In this document: positions 27,541-38,024 of the stretch, in pieces
Layout of the letters: each line of letters starts with the position of its first letter
Numbering within the stretch: position 1 is the first letter of the stretch
Assembly: GCF_015624425.1 (NCBI RefSeq)
Contig: NZ_CP049919.1
Coordinates: 4,278,001 to 4,342,000 of the forward strand
Origin: Roseateles sp. DAIF2
GTDB lineage: Bacteria > Pseudomonadota > Gammaproteobacteria > Burkholderiales > Burkholderiaceae_C
DNA: 64,000 nt
Reading direction: 5' to 3'
Made by a program: the position numbers and the translations under genes
Notes under the pieces: model-generated
Told to the model about the DNA's origin: nothing
Databases searched by the model: none
What the model saw: only the letters and a program-made list of their open reading frames with translations

Positions 27541-28814
27541 GCAGGCGCTTGGCCGTCATCGGCGGCGGTTGGGCCGGCCTGGCGGCCGCGGTGCATGCGA
27601 CCGAGGCCGGGCATCGGGTCGCCCTGTTCGAGATGGCGCCGCAGCTCGGCGGCCGCGCGCGCAGCGTCGACGGCGTCGGGCCGCGCCTGGACAACGGCCA
27701 GCACATCCTGATCGGCGCCTATGCCGAGAGCCTGGCGCTGATGCGCAAGGTCGGCGTCGATCCCGCGCGCGCGCTGCTGCGCCTGCCGCTGCGCCTGCGC
27801 TATCCGGCGCATGAGGGCCTGCGCCTGCCGCCCGGACCGCCGCTGCCGGCCTTCGCGCGCGCGGTGCTGGGCTATCGCGCCTGGCCCTGGTCCGCGCGGC
27901 TGGCCCTGCTGCGCGCCAGCCTCGGCTGGGCGCTGGCCGGCTTTCGTTGTGACGAACGACTGAGCGTCGACGCGCTATGCGGCGCCCTGCCCGCGCCGGT
28001 GCGCCGCGAGCTGATCGACCCGCTGTGCGTCGCGGCGCTGAACACGCCGGCCGCCGAGGCCAGCGCGCAGGTCTTCCTGCGCGTGCTGCGCGATGCGCTG
28101 TTCAGCGGCCCCGGCTCGGCCGACCTGCTGCTACCGCGCCAGCCCCTGAGCGAGCTGCTGGCCGAACCGGCCGAGACCTGGCTGCGCGCGCGTGGCGCCC
28201 TGCTGCGGCCGGGCCGGCGCGTCGAGGCGATCGATGCCCAGGTCCGGGTCGACGGCGAGGACTTCGACGCGGTGATCCTGGCCTGCAGTGCCACCGAGGC
28301 CGCGCGCCTGGCGGCGCCGCTGGCGCCCGACTGGGCCGCGCAGGCGCGCGCGCTGCGCTTCGAGCCCATCGTCACCGTCTACCTGGAAAGCCCCGGCAGC
28401 GCCCTGCCCGCGCCGATGCTGGCGCTGCACGAGAGCGCGGAGGCGCCGGCGCAGTTCGTCTTCGACCTCGGCCAGTTGGGCCATGCGCCGGGCCGCTTCG
28501 CCTTCGTGATCAGCGGCGCCGCGCCCTGGATCGAGCGCGGTCTGGAGGCCGCTGGCGCCGCGGTGCTGGCCCAGGCGCAGCAGGCCTTGCATTGGCGCAG
28601 CCCGCCCACCCTGCTGCGGACCTTGGCCGAGAAGCGCGCCACTTTCGCCTGCACGCCGGGCCTGCGCCGCCCGGGGGCCGTGATCGCGCCGGGCCTGTGG
28701 GCCGCGGGCGACTATGTCGACGGCCCCTATCCTGCGACCCTGGAAGGCGCGGTGCGCGCCGGTCAGATCGCGGCTCGAGGGGCGGCTCAGGGCGCGGCCG
28801 GCTCCCGGCCGTAG
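27537..28814 (+). CDS. hpnE: Hydroxysqualene dehydroxylase HpnE (FAD-dependent amine oxidase family)
   Basis: The 425-residue flavoprotein begins with a Rossmann motif (VIGGGWAGLAAAVHATEAGHRVALFE) and carries LGGRARS and DNGQHILIGAY, typical of HpnE. It reduces hydroxysqualene to squalene, the last step of the HpnCDE route. The GTG start at 27537 overlaps the hpnD stop (GTGA). Its 3' end overlaps the convergent TIGR03790 gene by 28 bases. No squalene-hopene cyclase gene is in the window. Confidence 0.94.
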   Translation: MSRRLAVIGGGWAGLAAAVHATEAGHRVALFEMAPQLGGRARSVDGVGPRLDNGQHILIGAYAESLALMRKVGVDPARALLRLPLRLRYPAHEGLRLPPGPPLPAFARAVLGYRAWPWSARLALLRASLGWALAGFRCDERLSVDALCGALPAPVRRELIDPLCVAALNTPAAEASAQVFLRVLRDALFSGPGSADLLLPRQPLSELLAEPAETWLRARGALLRPGRRVEAIDAQVRVDGEDFDAVILACSATEAARLAAPLAPDWAAQARALRFEPIVTVYLESPGSALPAPMLALHESAEAPAQFVFDLGQLGHAPGRFAFVISGAAPWIERGLEAAGAAVLAQAQQALHWRSPPTLLRTLAEKRATFACTPGLRRPGAVIAPGLWAAGDYVDGPYPATLEGAVRAGQIAARGAAQGAAGSRP

Positions 28815-29872
28815 GGCGCGGCCAAGGGCTCGCCGACGAACACGCTCTGCCCCGGCCACAGCACGCTGCGCCAGTAGGCCTCCAGCGCGCTCTGCCCCTG
28901 CAGATAGTTCAGGAGCAGCAGCTGCGGATGCGGGAACTTCTGCAGATGGTTGCAGGGCTCGCTGACCGCGCCATGGCTGGCGGTGGCGCCCGCCTCGATC
29001 CAGTCCAGCGCGCTCATCTGCGGGCCGCTGGTTCTTTCCAGCTGGCCGCCGGCCGAGGTCAGGTGGTCGGCCAGCGCGCCGGGCAGGAAGGGAATGCGCT
29101 CCAGGCCCTCGACCCGCGCCAGCCCGGTCTGGAACAGCAGCACCTCGCTCAGCTCGGGCAGGTTCTCCTGCGCCACGCGGCGCGTCTGCGCGCCATAGGC
29201 CCAGAGCCGCGCCTCGGGCGGGAACAGCGGCGCGCGCACATTGCGTGCCTTGTCCTCGGTGGCGGCGAACACCGCCTGCACCGGCGGCGTGCCGCGCTCG
29301 GCCAGCGAGCGGTCCGCCGCGATGCCGCGATCGATCAGCGCGCGGGCGCCCTCCACCGAGCGCGCGGCCAGCAACATCGCCGGGCGCAGGCCCAGGTCCG
29401 TGAAGGGCTTGCGCCCGGTGTAGGCCGGATAGGGTGAGGGCTTCGAGGCCGCGCAGCTCTGCTTGCACAGCTCGGCCTGGAAGCCCAGCGCCAGCGCACC
29501 GGTGATCGAGTTGCAGGCCACCGCATAGGGCTGACTCCAGGCCAGCGCCAGCGCCTGCACCTGCGGGCCGAGGCGCTCGTCGAGCTGGGCCTTGAAGGCC
29601 TCGAACTCGGCCGGGCTCAGCACCGCCTGGCGCGGCAGCTCCAGCGTGATCACCTGCGCCGGATCCAGCCCGCGCTTTTTCGCGTAGTAGGCGCCCACCG
29701 CGACCGAATAGGGGTCGTTGCGGTTCACCACCAGCGCGATGTCGGCCGCCGTCAGCCGCCCCTGCGGCGCCGGCACGCGCAGCCAGCCCGGGCCCGACTG
29801 GGCGGCGGCCGGCAGCGCCGCGCTCCCCAGCAGCGCGGCGCCTGCACACAACAGAATGATGCGCCGCAGCAT
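28787..29872 (-). CDS. TIGR03790 family secreted protein of unknown function
   Basis: The 361-residue product starts with a signal peptide (MLRRIILLCAGAALLGSAALPAAAQ). The mature part matches my recollection of the TIGR03790 family: TAADIALVVNRNDPYSVAVGAYYAKKRGLD near the N-terminus, then LALAWSQPYAVACNSITGALALGF, and a C-terminal SHGAVSEPCNH that recalls metal or nucleophile sites in hydrolases. No activity is established to my knowledge. ATG 29872 is chosen because the signal peptide begins there. It is divergent from the iclR gene, with 43 bases between starts, and overlaps hpnE at the 3' end. Confidence 0.75.
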   Translation of the reverse strand: MLRRIILLCAGAALLGSAALPAAAQSGPGWLRVPAPQGRLTAADIALVVNRNDPYSVAVGAYYAKKRGLDPAQVITLELPRQAVLSPAEFEAFKAQLDERLGPQVQALALAWSQPYAVACNSITGALALGFQAELCKQSCAASKPSPYPAYTGRKPFTDLGLRPAMLLAARSVEGARALIDRGIAADRSLAERGTPPVQAVFAATEDKARNVRAPLFPPEARLWAYGAQTRRVAQENLPELSEVLLFQTGLARVEGLERIPFLPGALADHLTSAGGQLERTSGPQMSALDWIEAGATASHGAVSEPCNHLQKFPHPQLLLLNYLQGQSALEAYWRSVLWPGQSVFVGEPLAAPYGREPAAP

Positions 29873-29915
29873 TTCGCCATGCAAAATATTCACAAAATCC
29901 CGCACAATCAGAACC

Positions 29916-30686
29916 ATGAAAAACAAAGAGGGGCAGACGCCCGCCATCCAGGTGCTGGAACGCAGCTTCGCGCTGCTTGACGTGCTGGCCAGCCACCAGG
30001 ACCCGGTCTCGCTGAAACAGATCAGCGAGAGCACCGGCCTGCACCCCTCCACCGCGCATCGCATTCTCAACGACCTGACCATCGGCCGTTATGTCGACCG
30101 GCCCGAAGCCGGCAGTTATCGACTCGGCATGCGCTTGCTGGAGCTGGGCAATCTGGTCAAGGCGCGGCTGGATGTGCGCGACGCGGCGCTGGCACCGATG
30201 CGCGAGCTGCACAAGTTCACCCACCAGCCGGTCAACCTCTCGGTGCGCCAGGGCGACGAGATCGTCTACATCGAGCGCACCTACAGCGAACGCTCGGGCA
30301 TGCAGGTGGTGCGCGCGGTCGGCGGCCGCGCGCCGCTGCACCTGACCTCGGTCGGCAAGCTGTTCCTGGCCAGCGACGACACGCCGCGGGTGCGCGCCTA
30401 CGCCACCCGCACCGGCCTGGCCGGCCATACCAAGAACAGCCTGACCGACATCCATGCGCTGGAGCGCGAGCTGGCGCTGATCCGCCAGCGCGGCCTGTCG
30501 CGCGACGACGAGGAGCTGGAACTGGGCGTGCGCTGCATGGCCGCCGGCATCTACGACGACCAGGGCAAGCTGGTCGCCGGCCTGTCGATCTCCTCGCCGG
30601 CCGACCGGCTGGAGGAAGGCTGGCTGCCGCGCCTGAAGGACACCGCCGCGCAGATCTCGCTGGCGCTGGGCTACCGCGGCGGCTAA
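29916..30686 (+). CDS. IclR-family transcriptional regulator
   Basis: The 256-residue product has the N-terminal winged helix (residues about 10-70: VLERSFALLDVLASHQDPVSLKQISESTGLHPSTAHRILNDL) and the C-terminal IclR effector domain (LHLTSVGKLFLA, VRCMAAGIYDD). Such regulators sense small organic acids or aromatics. The ATG at 29916 begins the HTH at the usual distance. It faces the TIGR03790 gene over a 43-base AT-rich spacer and could regulate it or itself; the target is not deducible. A strong terminator follows. Confidence 0.92.
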   Translation: MKNKEGQTPAIQVLERSFALLDVLASHQDPVSLKQISESTGLHPSTAHRILNDLTIGRYVDRPEAGSYRLGMRLLELGNLVKARLDVRDAALAPMRELHKFTHQPVNLSVRQGDEIVYIERTYSERSGMQVVRAVGGRAPLHLTSVGKLFLASDDTPRVRAYATRTGLAGHTKNSLTDIHALERELALIRQRGLSRDDEELELGVRCMAAGIYDDQGKLVAGLSISSPADRLEEGWLPRLKDTAAQISLALGYRGG

Positions 30687-30699
30687 GGTAGCAAAGCAA

Positions 30700-30725
30700 A
30701 AGGCGCCCCGCGGGGCGCCTTCCTG
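30700..30725. terminator. Bidirectional terminator between iclR and pbpG
   Basis: AAGGCGCCCCG / CGGGGCGCCTT forms an 11-bp perfect palindrome (30700-30721) between convergent genes. The plus-strand T tail is short (TTCCTG); the minus strand reads TTTTGCTTTGC after the stem. Confidence 0.85.
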
Positions 30726-30740
30726 TTGCAGCTTAGCCGA

Positions 30741-31790
30741 TCAGCCCGGCAGGTCGTGCAGGACCTTGGCGCCGATGCTCGGGTTGCTGCTGATCCACTT
30801 GCGCACCCGCTCGGCATCGCCGATACGCGAGTACTTGCCGGCGGAATCCAGGAACACCAAGATCAGCTTGCGGCCGGCCAGCTGGGCCTGCATCACCAGG
30901 CAGCGACCCGCCTCGTTGATGAAGCCGGTCTTCTGCAGGCCGATATCCCAGGCGCCGCTGCGCACCAGGCCATTGGTGCTATGGAAGGCGACCTGACGGC
31001 GGCCCAGGGTCACCGAATGTTCCTTGGAGGTGGACAGCTCGCGCAGCACCGGATATTCATGCGCCACCTTGACCAGCGCGGCCAGATCCTTGGCGCTGCT
31101 CTGGTTGCGGCTGGACAGGCCGGTGGGCTCGACGTAATGGGTGTCGCTCATGCCCAGCATCTGGGCCTTGGCATTCATCGCCGAGACGAAGGCCGGCAGG
31201 CCGCCCGGGTAATGGCGGCCCAGCGCGTTGGCGGCGCGGTTCTCGGAGGACATCAGGGCCAGATGCATCATCTCGCCGCGGCTCAGCGTGGTGCCGATGG
31301 CCAGGCGCGAGCCGGTGCCCTTCTCGGTGTCGCGGTCCTCGTCGCTGATGGTCAGCATCTCGTCCATCGACTGGCCGCCCTCGACCACCACCAGGGCGGT
31401 CATCAGCTTGGTGATCGACGCGATCGGCAGCACCGCCTGCGGGTTCTTGGACACCAGCACCTCGTTGGTGTCCTGATCCATCACGAAGGCGACCGCGGAC
31501 TTCAGGTCCAGCGGATCCTCGGTGGCATGCAGGCCGTAGAGCTGAGCGAAGGAGGGCTTGGCGGCCACGACCGGCGCGGCGGCCAGGGCGGCCTTGCGCG
31601 GATAGCGCGCGGCCGGCTTGGCCTTGCGCACGGTCTTGCCCGAGGACTGAACCTTCTGGGTCTTCTGGGGCTTCTTGGCGGCGGCCTCAGCCGACTGCAC
31701 GGGGGCCAGGGTGCCGCCGATCAGCAGGGCAGCGCCCATCACCGCGCCCGAAAACATGGTCACAAAAGTCTTCAATCCGGCCCCCAACAA
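30741..31790 (-). CDS. pbpG: D-alanyl-D-alanine endopeptidase, PBP7/8 type
   Basis: The 349-residue penicillin-binding serine peptidase (S11 family) cleaves peptide cross-links in the cell wall. The catalytic triads are S125-x-x-K128 (ASITKLM), S182-E-N (SSEN) and K287-T-G. An N-terminal hydrophobic signal and a basic Lys/Ala-rich linker (residues 35-75) precede the enzyme domain, so it is exported. An alternative start at the inner Met near residue 12 is possible. It is monocistronic and convergent with iclR. Confidence 0.92.
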   Translation of the reverse strand: MLGAGLKTFVTMFSGAVMGAALLIGGTLAPVQSAEAAAKKPQKTQKVQSSGKTVRKAKPAARYPRKAALAAAPVVAAKPSFAQLYGLHATEDPLDLKSAVAFVMDQDTNEVLVSKNPQAVLPIASITKLMTALVVVEGGQSMDEMLTISDEDRDTEKGTGSRLAIGTTLSRGEMMHLALMSSENRAANALGRHYPGGLPAFVSAMNAKAQMLGMSDTHYVEPTGLSSRNQSSAKDLAALVKVAHEYPVLRELSTSKEHSVTLGRRQVAFHSTNGLVRSGAWDIGLQKTGFINEAGRCLVMQAQLAGRKLILVFLDSAGKYSRIGDAERVRKWISSNPSIGAKVLHDLPG

Positions 31791-31883
31791 CAGTCTTCGC
31801 CAGTGTAGGCGAAAGGCAAAAGTCCGGCAAGATCAAAAACTTAGGCGAGGCTTCTCAAGTTCTGCCTCGCTTGTTTCCAACTG

Positions 31884-33425
31884 TCAGCCCTGTGCCGCCA
31901 CCCGCTCGGTCTTGCTTTGCAGCTTGTTCAACGCGCTCAAATATGCCTTGGCGGACGCCACGACGATATCGGGGTCGGCACCAACGCCGTTCACCACGCG
32001 CCCGGCATGCTGCAAACGCACCGTGACCTCGCCCTGCGATTCTGTACTACCGCTGGTGATGGCATTCACCGAGTAAAGCAGCATTTCCGCGCCACTTTGC
32101 ACGGTGGACTCGATCGCGCGCAGGCTGGCGTCGACCGGACCGTTGCCGTCGCTCTCCGCCCGGTGCTCGACGCTGCCGGCCGCGAACACCACCGCGGCAT
32201 GCGGGCGCTCGCCGGTTTCCGAGCGCTGCGACAGCGACAGCAGGCGGTAATGCTCCTGCTCGGCGGTCACCGACTCGTCCATCACCAGGGCGATGATGTC
32301 CTCGTCGAAGATCTCGTTCTTGCGGTCGGCCAGGTCCTTGAAGCGCACGAAGGCGGCGTTGATCTCGGCCTCGGACTCCAGCGCGACGCCCAGCTCCTGC
32401 AGGCGCTGCTTGAAGGCGTTGCGGCCGCTGAGCTTGCCCAGCACGATCTTGTTGGCGCTCCAGCCCACGTCCTCGGCGCGCATGATCTCGTAGGTGTCGC
32501 GCGCCTTCAGCACGCCGTCCTGATGGATGCCCGAGGCATGGGCAAAGGCATTGGCGCCGACCACCGCCTTGTTGGGCTGCACGACGAAACCGGTGGTCTG
32601 GCTGACCAGGCGCGAGACCGGCACGATCTGGCTGGTCTCGATACCGACGTCCAGGCCGAAGTAGTCGCGGCGGGTCTTGACCGCCATCACCACCTCTTCC
32701 AGCGAGCAGTTGCCGGCGCGCTCGCCCAGGCCGTTGATCGTGCACTCGATCTGGCGCGCGCCACCGATCTTGACGCCGGCCAGCGAGTTCGCGACCGCCA
32801 TGCCCAGGTCGTTGTGGCAATGCACCGACCAGATCGCCTTGTCCGAGTTCGGCACGCGCTCGCGCAGCCTAGCGATGAAGTCGCCGTACAGCTCAGGGAT
32901 CGCATAGCCGACGGTGTCGGGGATGTTGATCGTGGTCGCCCCCTCGGCGATCACCGCCTCGACCACGCGGGCCAGGAAGTCCGGGTCGGAACGGTAGCCA
33001 TCCTCGGGCGAGAACTCGATATCGCCGCACAGATTGCGGGCGAAGCGCACCGACAGCTTGGCCTGCTCCAGCACCTGCTCGCGCGTCATGCGCAGCTTCT
33101 TCTCCATATGGAGCTCGCTGGTGGCGATGAAGGTGTGGATGCGCGAGCGGGCCGCGCCCTTCAGCGCCTCGGCGGCGCGAGCGATGTCGCGGTCGTTGGC
33201 ACGGGCCAGCGAGCAGATCGTGCTGTCCTTGATCACGTCGGCGATCGCCTTGACCGCCTCGAAATCGCCATTGCTGGAGGCGGCGAAGCCGGCCTCGATC
33301 ACGTCGACGCGCAGGCGCTCAAGCTGGCGCGCAATGCGTAGCTTCTCGTCCTTCGTCATCGAGGCGCCGGGCGATTGCTCGCCGTCGCGCAGGGTGGTGT
33401 CGAAGATGATCAGCTTGTCAGCCAT
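31884..33425 (-). CDS. leuA: 2-isopropylmalate synthase, short (E. coli) type
   Basis: The 513-residue enzyme condenses acetyl-CoA with 2-oxoisovalerate, the first committed step of leucine synthesis. It has the HMGL-like barrel ([18 protein letters not shown] with R13 and D14), the metal motif [12 protein letters not shown], and the C-terminal LeuA dimer/regulatory domain from about residue 390. It follows a second, longer leuA by only 29 bases in the same direction, so the pair is co-transcribed. One may be a citramalate-type or differently feedback-controlled synthase, but the sequence of this copy is typical of LeuA. Confidence 0.93.
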   Translation of the reverse strand: MADKLIIFDTTLRDGEQSPGASMTKDEKLRIARQLERLRVDVIEAGFAASSNGDFEAVKAIADVIKDSTICSLARANDRDIARAAEALKGAARSRIHTFIATSELHMEKKLRMTREQVLEQAKLSVRFARNLCGDIEFSPEDGYRSDPDFLARVVEAVIAEGATTINIPDTVGYAIPELYGDFIARLRERVPNSDKAIWSVHCHNDLGMAVANSLAGVKIGGARQIECTINGLGERAGNCSLEEVVMAVKTRRDYFGLDVGIETSQIVPVSRLVSQTTGFVVQPNKAVVGANAFAHASGIHQDGVLKARDTYEIMRAEDVGWSANKIVLGKLSGRNAFKQRLQELGVALESEAEINAAFVRFKDLADRKNEIFDEDIIALVMDESVTAEQEHYRLLSLSQRSETGERPHAAVVFAAGSVEHRAESDGNGPVDASLRAIESTVQSGAEMLLYSVNAITSGSTESQGEVTVRLQHAGRVVNGVGADPDIVVASAKAYLSALNKLQSKTERVAAQG

Positions 33426-33454
33426 GATGGAGGGCTCCTTGTCGATGTCTGGGT

Positions 33455-35158
33455 TCAGGCCGCGATGGTCTGCACGAAGCGGAGTTGACCGCGTTGCGCG
33501 GCGCGACGCAATCCGGAGATGATGGCCTTCAGCGAGGCCGAGACGATGTTGGCGTCGATACCGACGCCGAAGAGTGTCAGGCCGCCGCCATCCGCCGGGC
33601 CGACGCGCAGCTCGAGATAGGCCACCGCCTTGGCATCGGCCCCGCTGCCGATCGAATGCTCGTGATAGTCCAGCACGCGCACCGGCGCGACCAGCTGCGC
33701 GTTCAGGCCGTTGACGAAGGCGTCGATCGGGCCGGTGCCCTCGCCCTGCACCAGCAGCCGGCGTTCGCCGAACTCGGCCTGCACGCGCAAGCCGACGCGC
33801 CCAGCCCCCACCTCTTCGGTCACCGGGTGCAGACCCTTGGCCTCGCCATCCAGCTCATATTCGCTCGAGAAGATCGTCCAGATGTCGGCCGCCGTTTGCT
33901 CCTTGCCGCTGTCGTCCATGACGGCCTGCACCACCTGGCTGAACTCGATCTGCAGCCGGCGCGGCAACTCGATACCGTACTCGGTCTCCAGCAGATAGGC
34001 GATGCCTCCCTTGCCGGATTGACTGTTGACGCGGATCACCGCGTCGTAGTTGCGGCCCAGGTCCTTCGGATCGATCGGCAGGTAGGGCATGTTCCAGACA
34101 TCCCCCTCGCGGCGCGCGGCGAAGGCCTTCTTGATCGCATCCTGGTGCGAGCCGGAGAAGGAGGTGTAGACCAGATCGCCCGCATAGGGGTGTCGCGGAT
34201 GCACCGGCAGCTGGGTGCAATGCTCGGCGCAGCGGCGCACCTCATCGATGTCGGAGAAGTCCAGCTCGGGCGAGATCCCCTGCGTGTAGAGATTCAGCGC
34301 GATGTTGACGAGGTCCACGTTGCCGGTGCGTTCGCCACTGCCGAACAGGCAGCCCTCGATGCGCTCGCCGCCGGCCATCAGCGCGAACTCGGCCGCCGCC
34401 GTGCCGGTACCACGGTCGTTGTGTGGATGGATGGAGAGCACGATGCTGTCGCGCCGCTCCACGTTTCGGTGCATCCACTCGACCATGTCGGCGAAGATGT
34501 TGGGTGTGGAGTGTTCGACGGTGGCCGGAAGGTTGATGATGATCTTGTCCTCGGGCGTCGCGCCCCAGGCCTCGACGACCGCATCGACCACACGCTTGCT
34601 GAAAACCAGCTCGGTGCCGGAGAACATCTCGGGGGAATACTCGAAGCCGAAGCGCGTCTGCGGCTGCTCGGCGGCCAGGCGCTTGATCATCTGCGTGTGC
34701 GTGACCGCCAGCTCGACTATCTGGTCCTCGCTGAGGCCCAGCACCACCTGGCGCATCACCGGCGCGCAGGCGTTGTAGAGGTGCACGATCACGCGCTTGG
34801 CGCCCTTCACCGCCTCGAAGGTGCGCTCGATCAGCGGCTGGCGGGCCTGGGTCAACACCTGGATCGTCACGTCCTCGGGGATCAGGTCCTGCTCGATCAG
34901 CAGGCGCACGAAGTCAAAGTCCGTCTGCGAGGCCGAGGGGAAGCCGACCTCGATCTCCTTGAAGCCGATCTTCAGCAGCATCTTGAACATGCGCAGCTTG
35001 CGTTCCGCGTCCATCGGCTCGATCAGCGCCTGGTTGCCGTCGCGCAGATCGGTGCTGAGCCAGGTCGGTGCCTTCGTCAGCTGTGCGTCGGGCCAGGTCC
35101 GGTCGGTCAGGCCGATCGGGGCGAAGGCGCGGTACTTGACGTTCGGTTGCTTCAACAT
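33455..35158 (-). CDS. leuA: 2-isopropylmalate synthase, long (type 2) form
   Basis: The 567-residue synthase belongs to the LeuA2 class found in actinobacteria, fungi and some betaproteobacteria. Its signatures are [16 protein letters not shown] near residue 45, [18 protein letters not shown] for metal binding and the C-terminal allosteric domain ([14 protein letters not shown]). The ATG at 35158 gives the family N-terminus with [32 protein letters not shown]. It is preceded by an attenuator and a leucine-rich leader peptide, so its transcription, and that of the short leuA after it, is probably tuned to leucyl-tRNA supply. Confidence 0.94.
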   Translation of the reverse strand: MLKQPNVKYRAFAPIGLTDRTWPDAQLTKAPTWLSTDLRDGNQALIEPMDAERKLRMFKMLLKIGFKEIEVGFPSASQTDFDFVRLLIEQDLIPEDVTIQVLTQARQPLIERTFEAVKGAKRVIVHLYNACAPVMRQVVLGLSEDQIVELAVTHTQMIKRLAAEQPQTRFGFEYSPEMFSGTELVFSKRVVDAVVEAWGATPEDKIIINLPATVEHSTPNIFADMVEWMHRNVERRDSIVLSIHPHNDRGTGTAAAEFALMAGGERIEGCLFGSGERTGNVDLVNIALNLYTQGISPELDFSDIDEVRRCAEHCTQLPVHPRHPYAGDLVYTSFSGSHQDAIKKAFAARREGDVWNMPYLPIDPKDLGRNYDAVIRVNSQSGKGGIAYLLETEYGIELPRRLQIEFSQVVQAVMDDSGKEQTAADIWTIFSSEYELDGEAKGLHPVTEEVGAGRVGLRVQAEFGERRLLVQGEGTGPIDAFVNGLNAQLVAPVRVLDYHEHSIGSGADAKAVAYLELRVGPADGGGLTLFGVGIDANIVSASLKAIISGLRRAAQRGQLRFVQTIAA

Positions 35159-35199
35159 CAGATGCTCCAGGAGGTTGGGGACTTTGACAACCAGCGGGC

Positions 35200-35240
35200 A
35201 GGAAAGACAAACGGCCCGCTGCGGTTGCATACGGGCCGTT
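35200..35240 (-). terminator. Attenuator hairpin between leuL and leuA
   Basis: On the minus strand AACGGCCCG / CGGGCCGTT (9-bp perfect stem, 13-base loop) is followed by TTTGTCTTTCC. It lies 44 bases after the leader peptide stop and 42 bases upstream of leuA, where a leucine attenuator would be expected. Confidence 0.75.
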
Positions 35241-35284
35241 GAGATCGAGAGGACGTTGGTGTGGTGACGTGCGCGCGCGATCGT

Positions 35285-35344
35285 TCAGCGAACCCGGAGG
35301 TCGCCTAGTAGTAGCAATGCGGTCAGAGACATCAACGTCGACAT
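35285..35344 (-). CDS. leuL: leu operon leader peptide
   Basis: The 19-codon frame reads MSTLMSLTALLLLGDLRVR and stops at TGA. Seven residues are leucine, including a run of four at 10-13 encoded TTG-CTA-CTA-CTA. CTA is a very rare leucine codon in this GC-rich sequence, so the run is what a ribosome-stalling attenuator needs. A terminator hairpin follows and leuA comes next. There is no good Shine-Dalgarno sequence; a TATATT element eight bases upstream of the ATG would place the transcription start at about the ATG, suggesting a leaderless message or an upstream promoter. Confidence 0.8.
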   Translation of the reverse strand: MSTLMSLTALLLLGDLRVR

Positions 35345-35351
35345 GCGGCGA

Positions 35352-35357
35352 AATATA
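35352..35357 (-). promoter_or_regulatory. Possible -10 element of the leuL-leuA transcript
   Basis: TATATT on the minus strand is the best -10 match in the pssA-leuL spacer. No convincing -35 hexamer lies 16-18 bases upstream, where the sequence is the end of pssA. Its distance to the leuL ATG (35344) would make the leader transcript nearly leaderless. Confidence 0.35.
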
Positions 35358-35366
35358 GCACGGCAC

Positions 35367-36209
35367 TCAGTGGTGCAGACCCTTTTCATCGGGCTCGTCG
35401 GTCGACGTTGCAATGACGCTGACCGGCTTGCCCTTCATGCGCTTGTAGGCGTAGACCCCGTAGCCCGAGACGCCATAGAGGCAGAACAGGCCGAACAGCA
35501 CGGTGGGCGGATGGATGTTGATCAGCGCGATGCCCAGCGCGATCGCGACGATCACGATGAAGGGCACCGAGCGCTTGAAGCTGACGTCCTTGAAGCTGTA
35601 GAACGGCGCGTTCGTCACCATCGTCAGGCCCGCGTAGAGCGTGAAGCCGAAGGCGGTCCAGGCGAGCAGCGGGTCTTGATACACCTGCTTGTAGCCGGCA
35701 TCGTCCAGCACCCAGATCAGGCCGATCACCAGGGCCGCGGCCGCGGGGCTGGGCACGCCCTGGAAGAAGCGCTTGTCGACCACCGCCAGGTTGGTGTTGA
35801 AGCGCGCCAGGCGCAGCGCGGCGCCGGCGATGTAGACGAAGGCGGCGAACCAGCCCCATTTGCCCAGGCCCTGCAGCGCCCAGGCATACATGATCAGCGC
35901 CGGCGCGGCGCCGAAGGACACCATGTCGGACAGGCTGTCCATCTGCTCGCCGAAGGTCGACTGCGTGTTGGTCATGCGCGCGACGCGGCCGTCCAGGCTG
36001 TCCAGCACCATCGCGGCGAAGATGCCGTAGGCCGACTGCTCGAAGCGGCCGCCGATCGCCATCACGATCGCGTAGAAGCCGCTGAACAGAGCGGCCAGGG
36101 TGAAGAGATTGGGCAGGATGTAGATGCCCTTGCGGCGCGGGCGCAGCGGCTCGTCCAGGACCTCGTCCTCGTCGAGCGGGTCCACGTGCTTGTGGTCGGA
36201 AACGGTCAT
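35367..36209 (-). CDS. pssA: CDP-diacylglycerol-serine O-phosphatidyltransferase
   Basis: The 280-residue integral membrane enzyme makes phosphatidylserine, the precursor of phosphatidylethanolamine. The CDP-alcohol phosphotransferase motif D-G-x2-A-R-x8-G-x3-D-x3-D is complete in LDGRVARMTNTQSTFGEQMD followed by SLSD. It has about eight hydrophobic segments after a charged N-terminal tail (DPLDEDEVLDEPLRPRRKG). It lies between ilvC and leuA as in many Burkholderiales, but a terminator after ilvC separates it from the ilv genes. Confidence 0.95.
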   Translation of the reverse strand: MTVSDHKHVDPLDEDEVLDEPLRPRRKGIYILPNLFTLAALFSGFYAIVMAIGGRFEQSAYGIFAAMVLDSLDGRVARMTNTQSTFGEQMDSLSDMVSFGAAPALIMYAWALQGLGKWGWFAAFVYIAGAALRLARFNTNLAVVDKRFFQGVPSPAAAALVIGLIWVLDDAGYKQVYQDPLLAWTAFGFTLYAGLTMVTNAPFYSFKDVSFKRSVPFIVIVAIALGIALINIHPPTVLFGLFCLYGVSGYGVYAYKRMKGKPVSVIATSTDEPDEKGLHH

Positions 36210-36237
36210 GGGGCGGGAGGATACACGAGGGGATCCA

Positions 36238-36267
36238 TGAAAAAAGCCGCGGCGGAGCGCGGCTTTC
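36238..36267 (-). terminator. Terminator after ilvC
   Basis: On the minus strand AAAGCCGCG / CGCGGCTTT with a 6-base loop is followed by TTTTTT. It ends the ilvI-ilvH-ilvC transcript before pssA. Confidence 0.88.
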
Positions 36268-36285
36268 GATTGAGACGATGAGGCC

Positions 36286-38016
<1,731 letters not shown>

Positions 38017-38024
38017 TCAGGCCC

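Noticed and set aside
28131..30455. 774-codon minus-strand frame across hpnE, the TIGR03790 gene and iclR
   Set aside because: It crosses three well-supported genes and is of low-complexity shadow composition.
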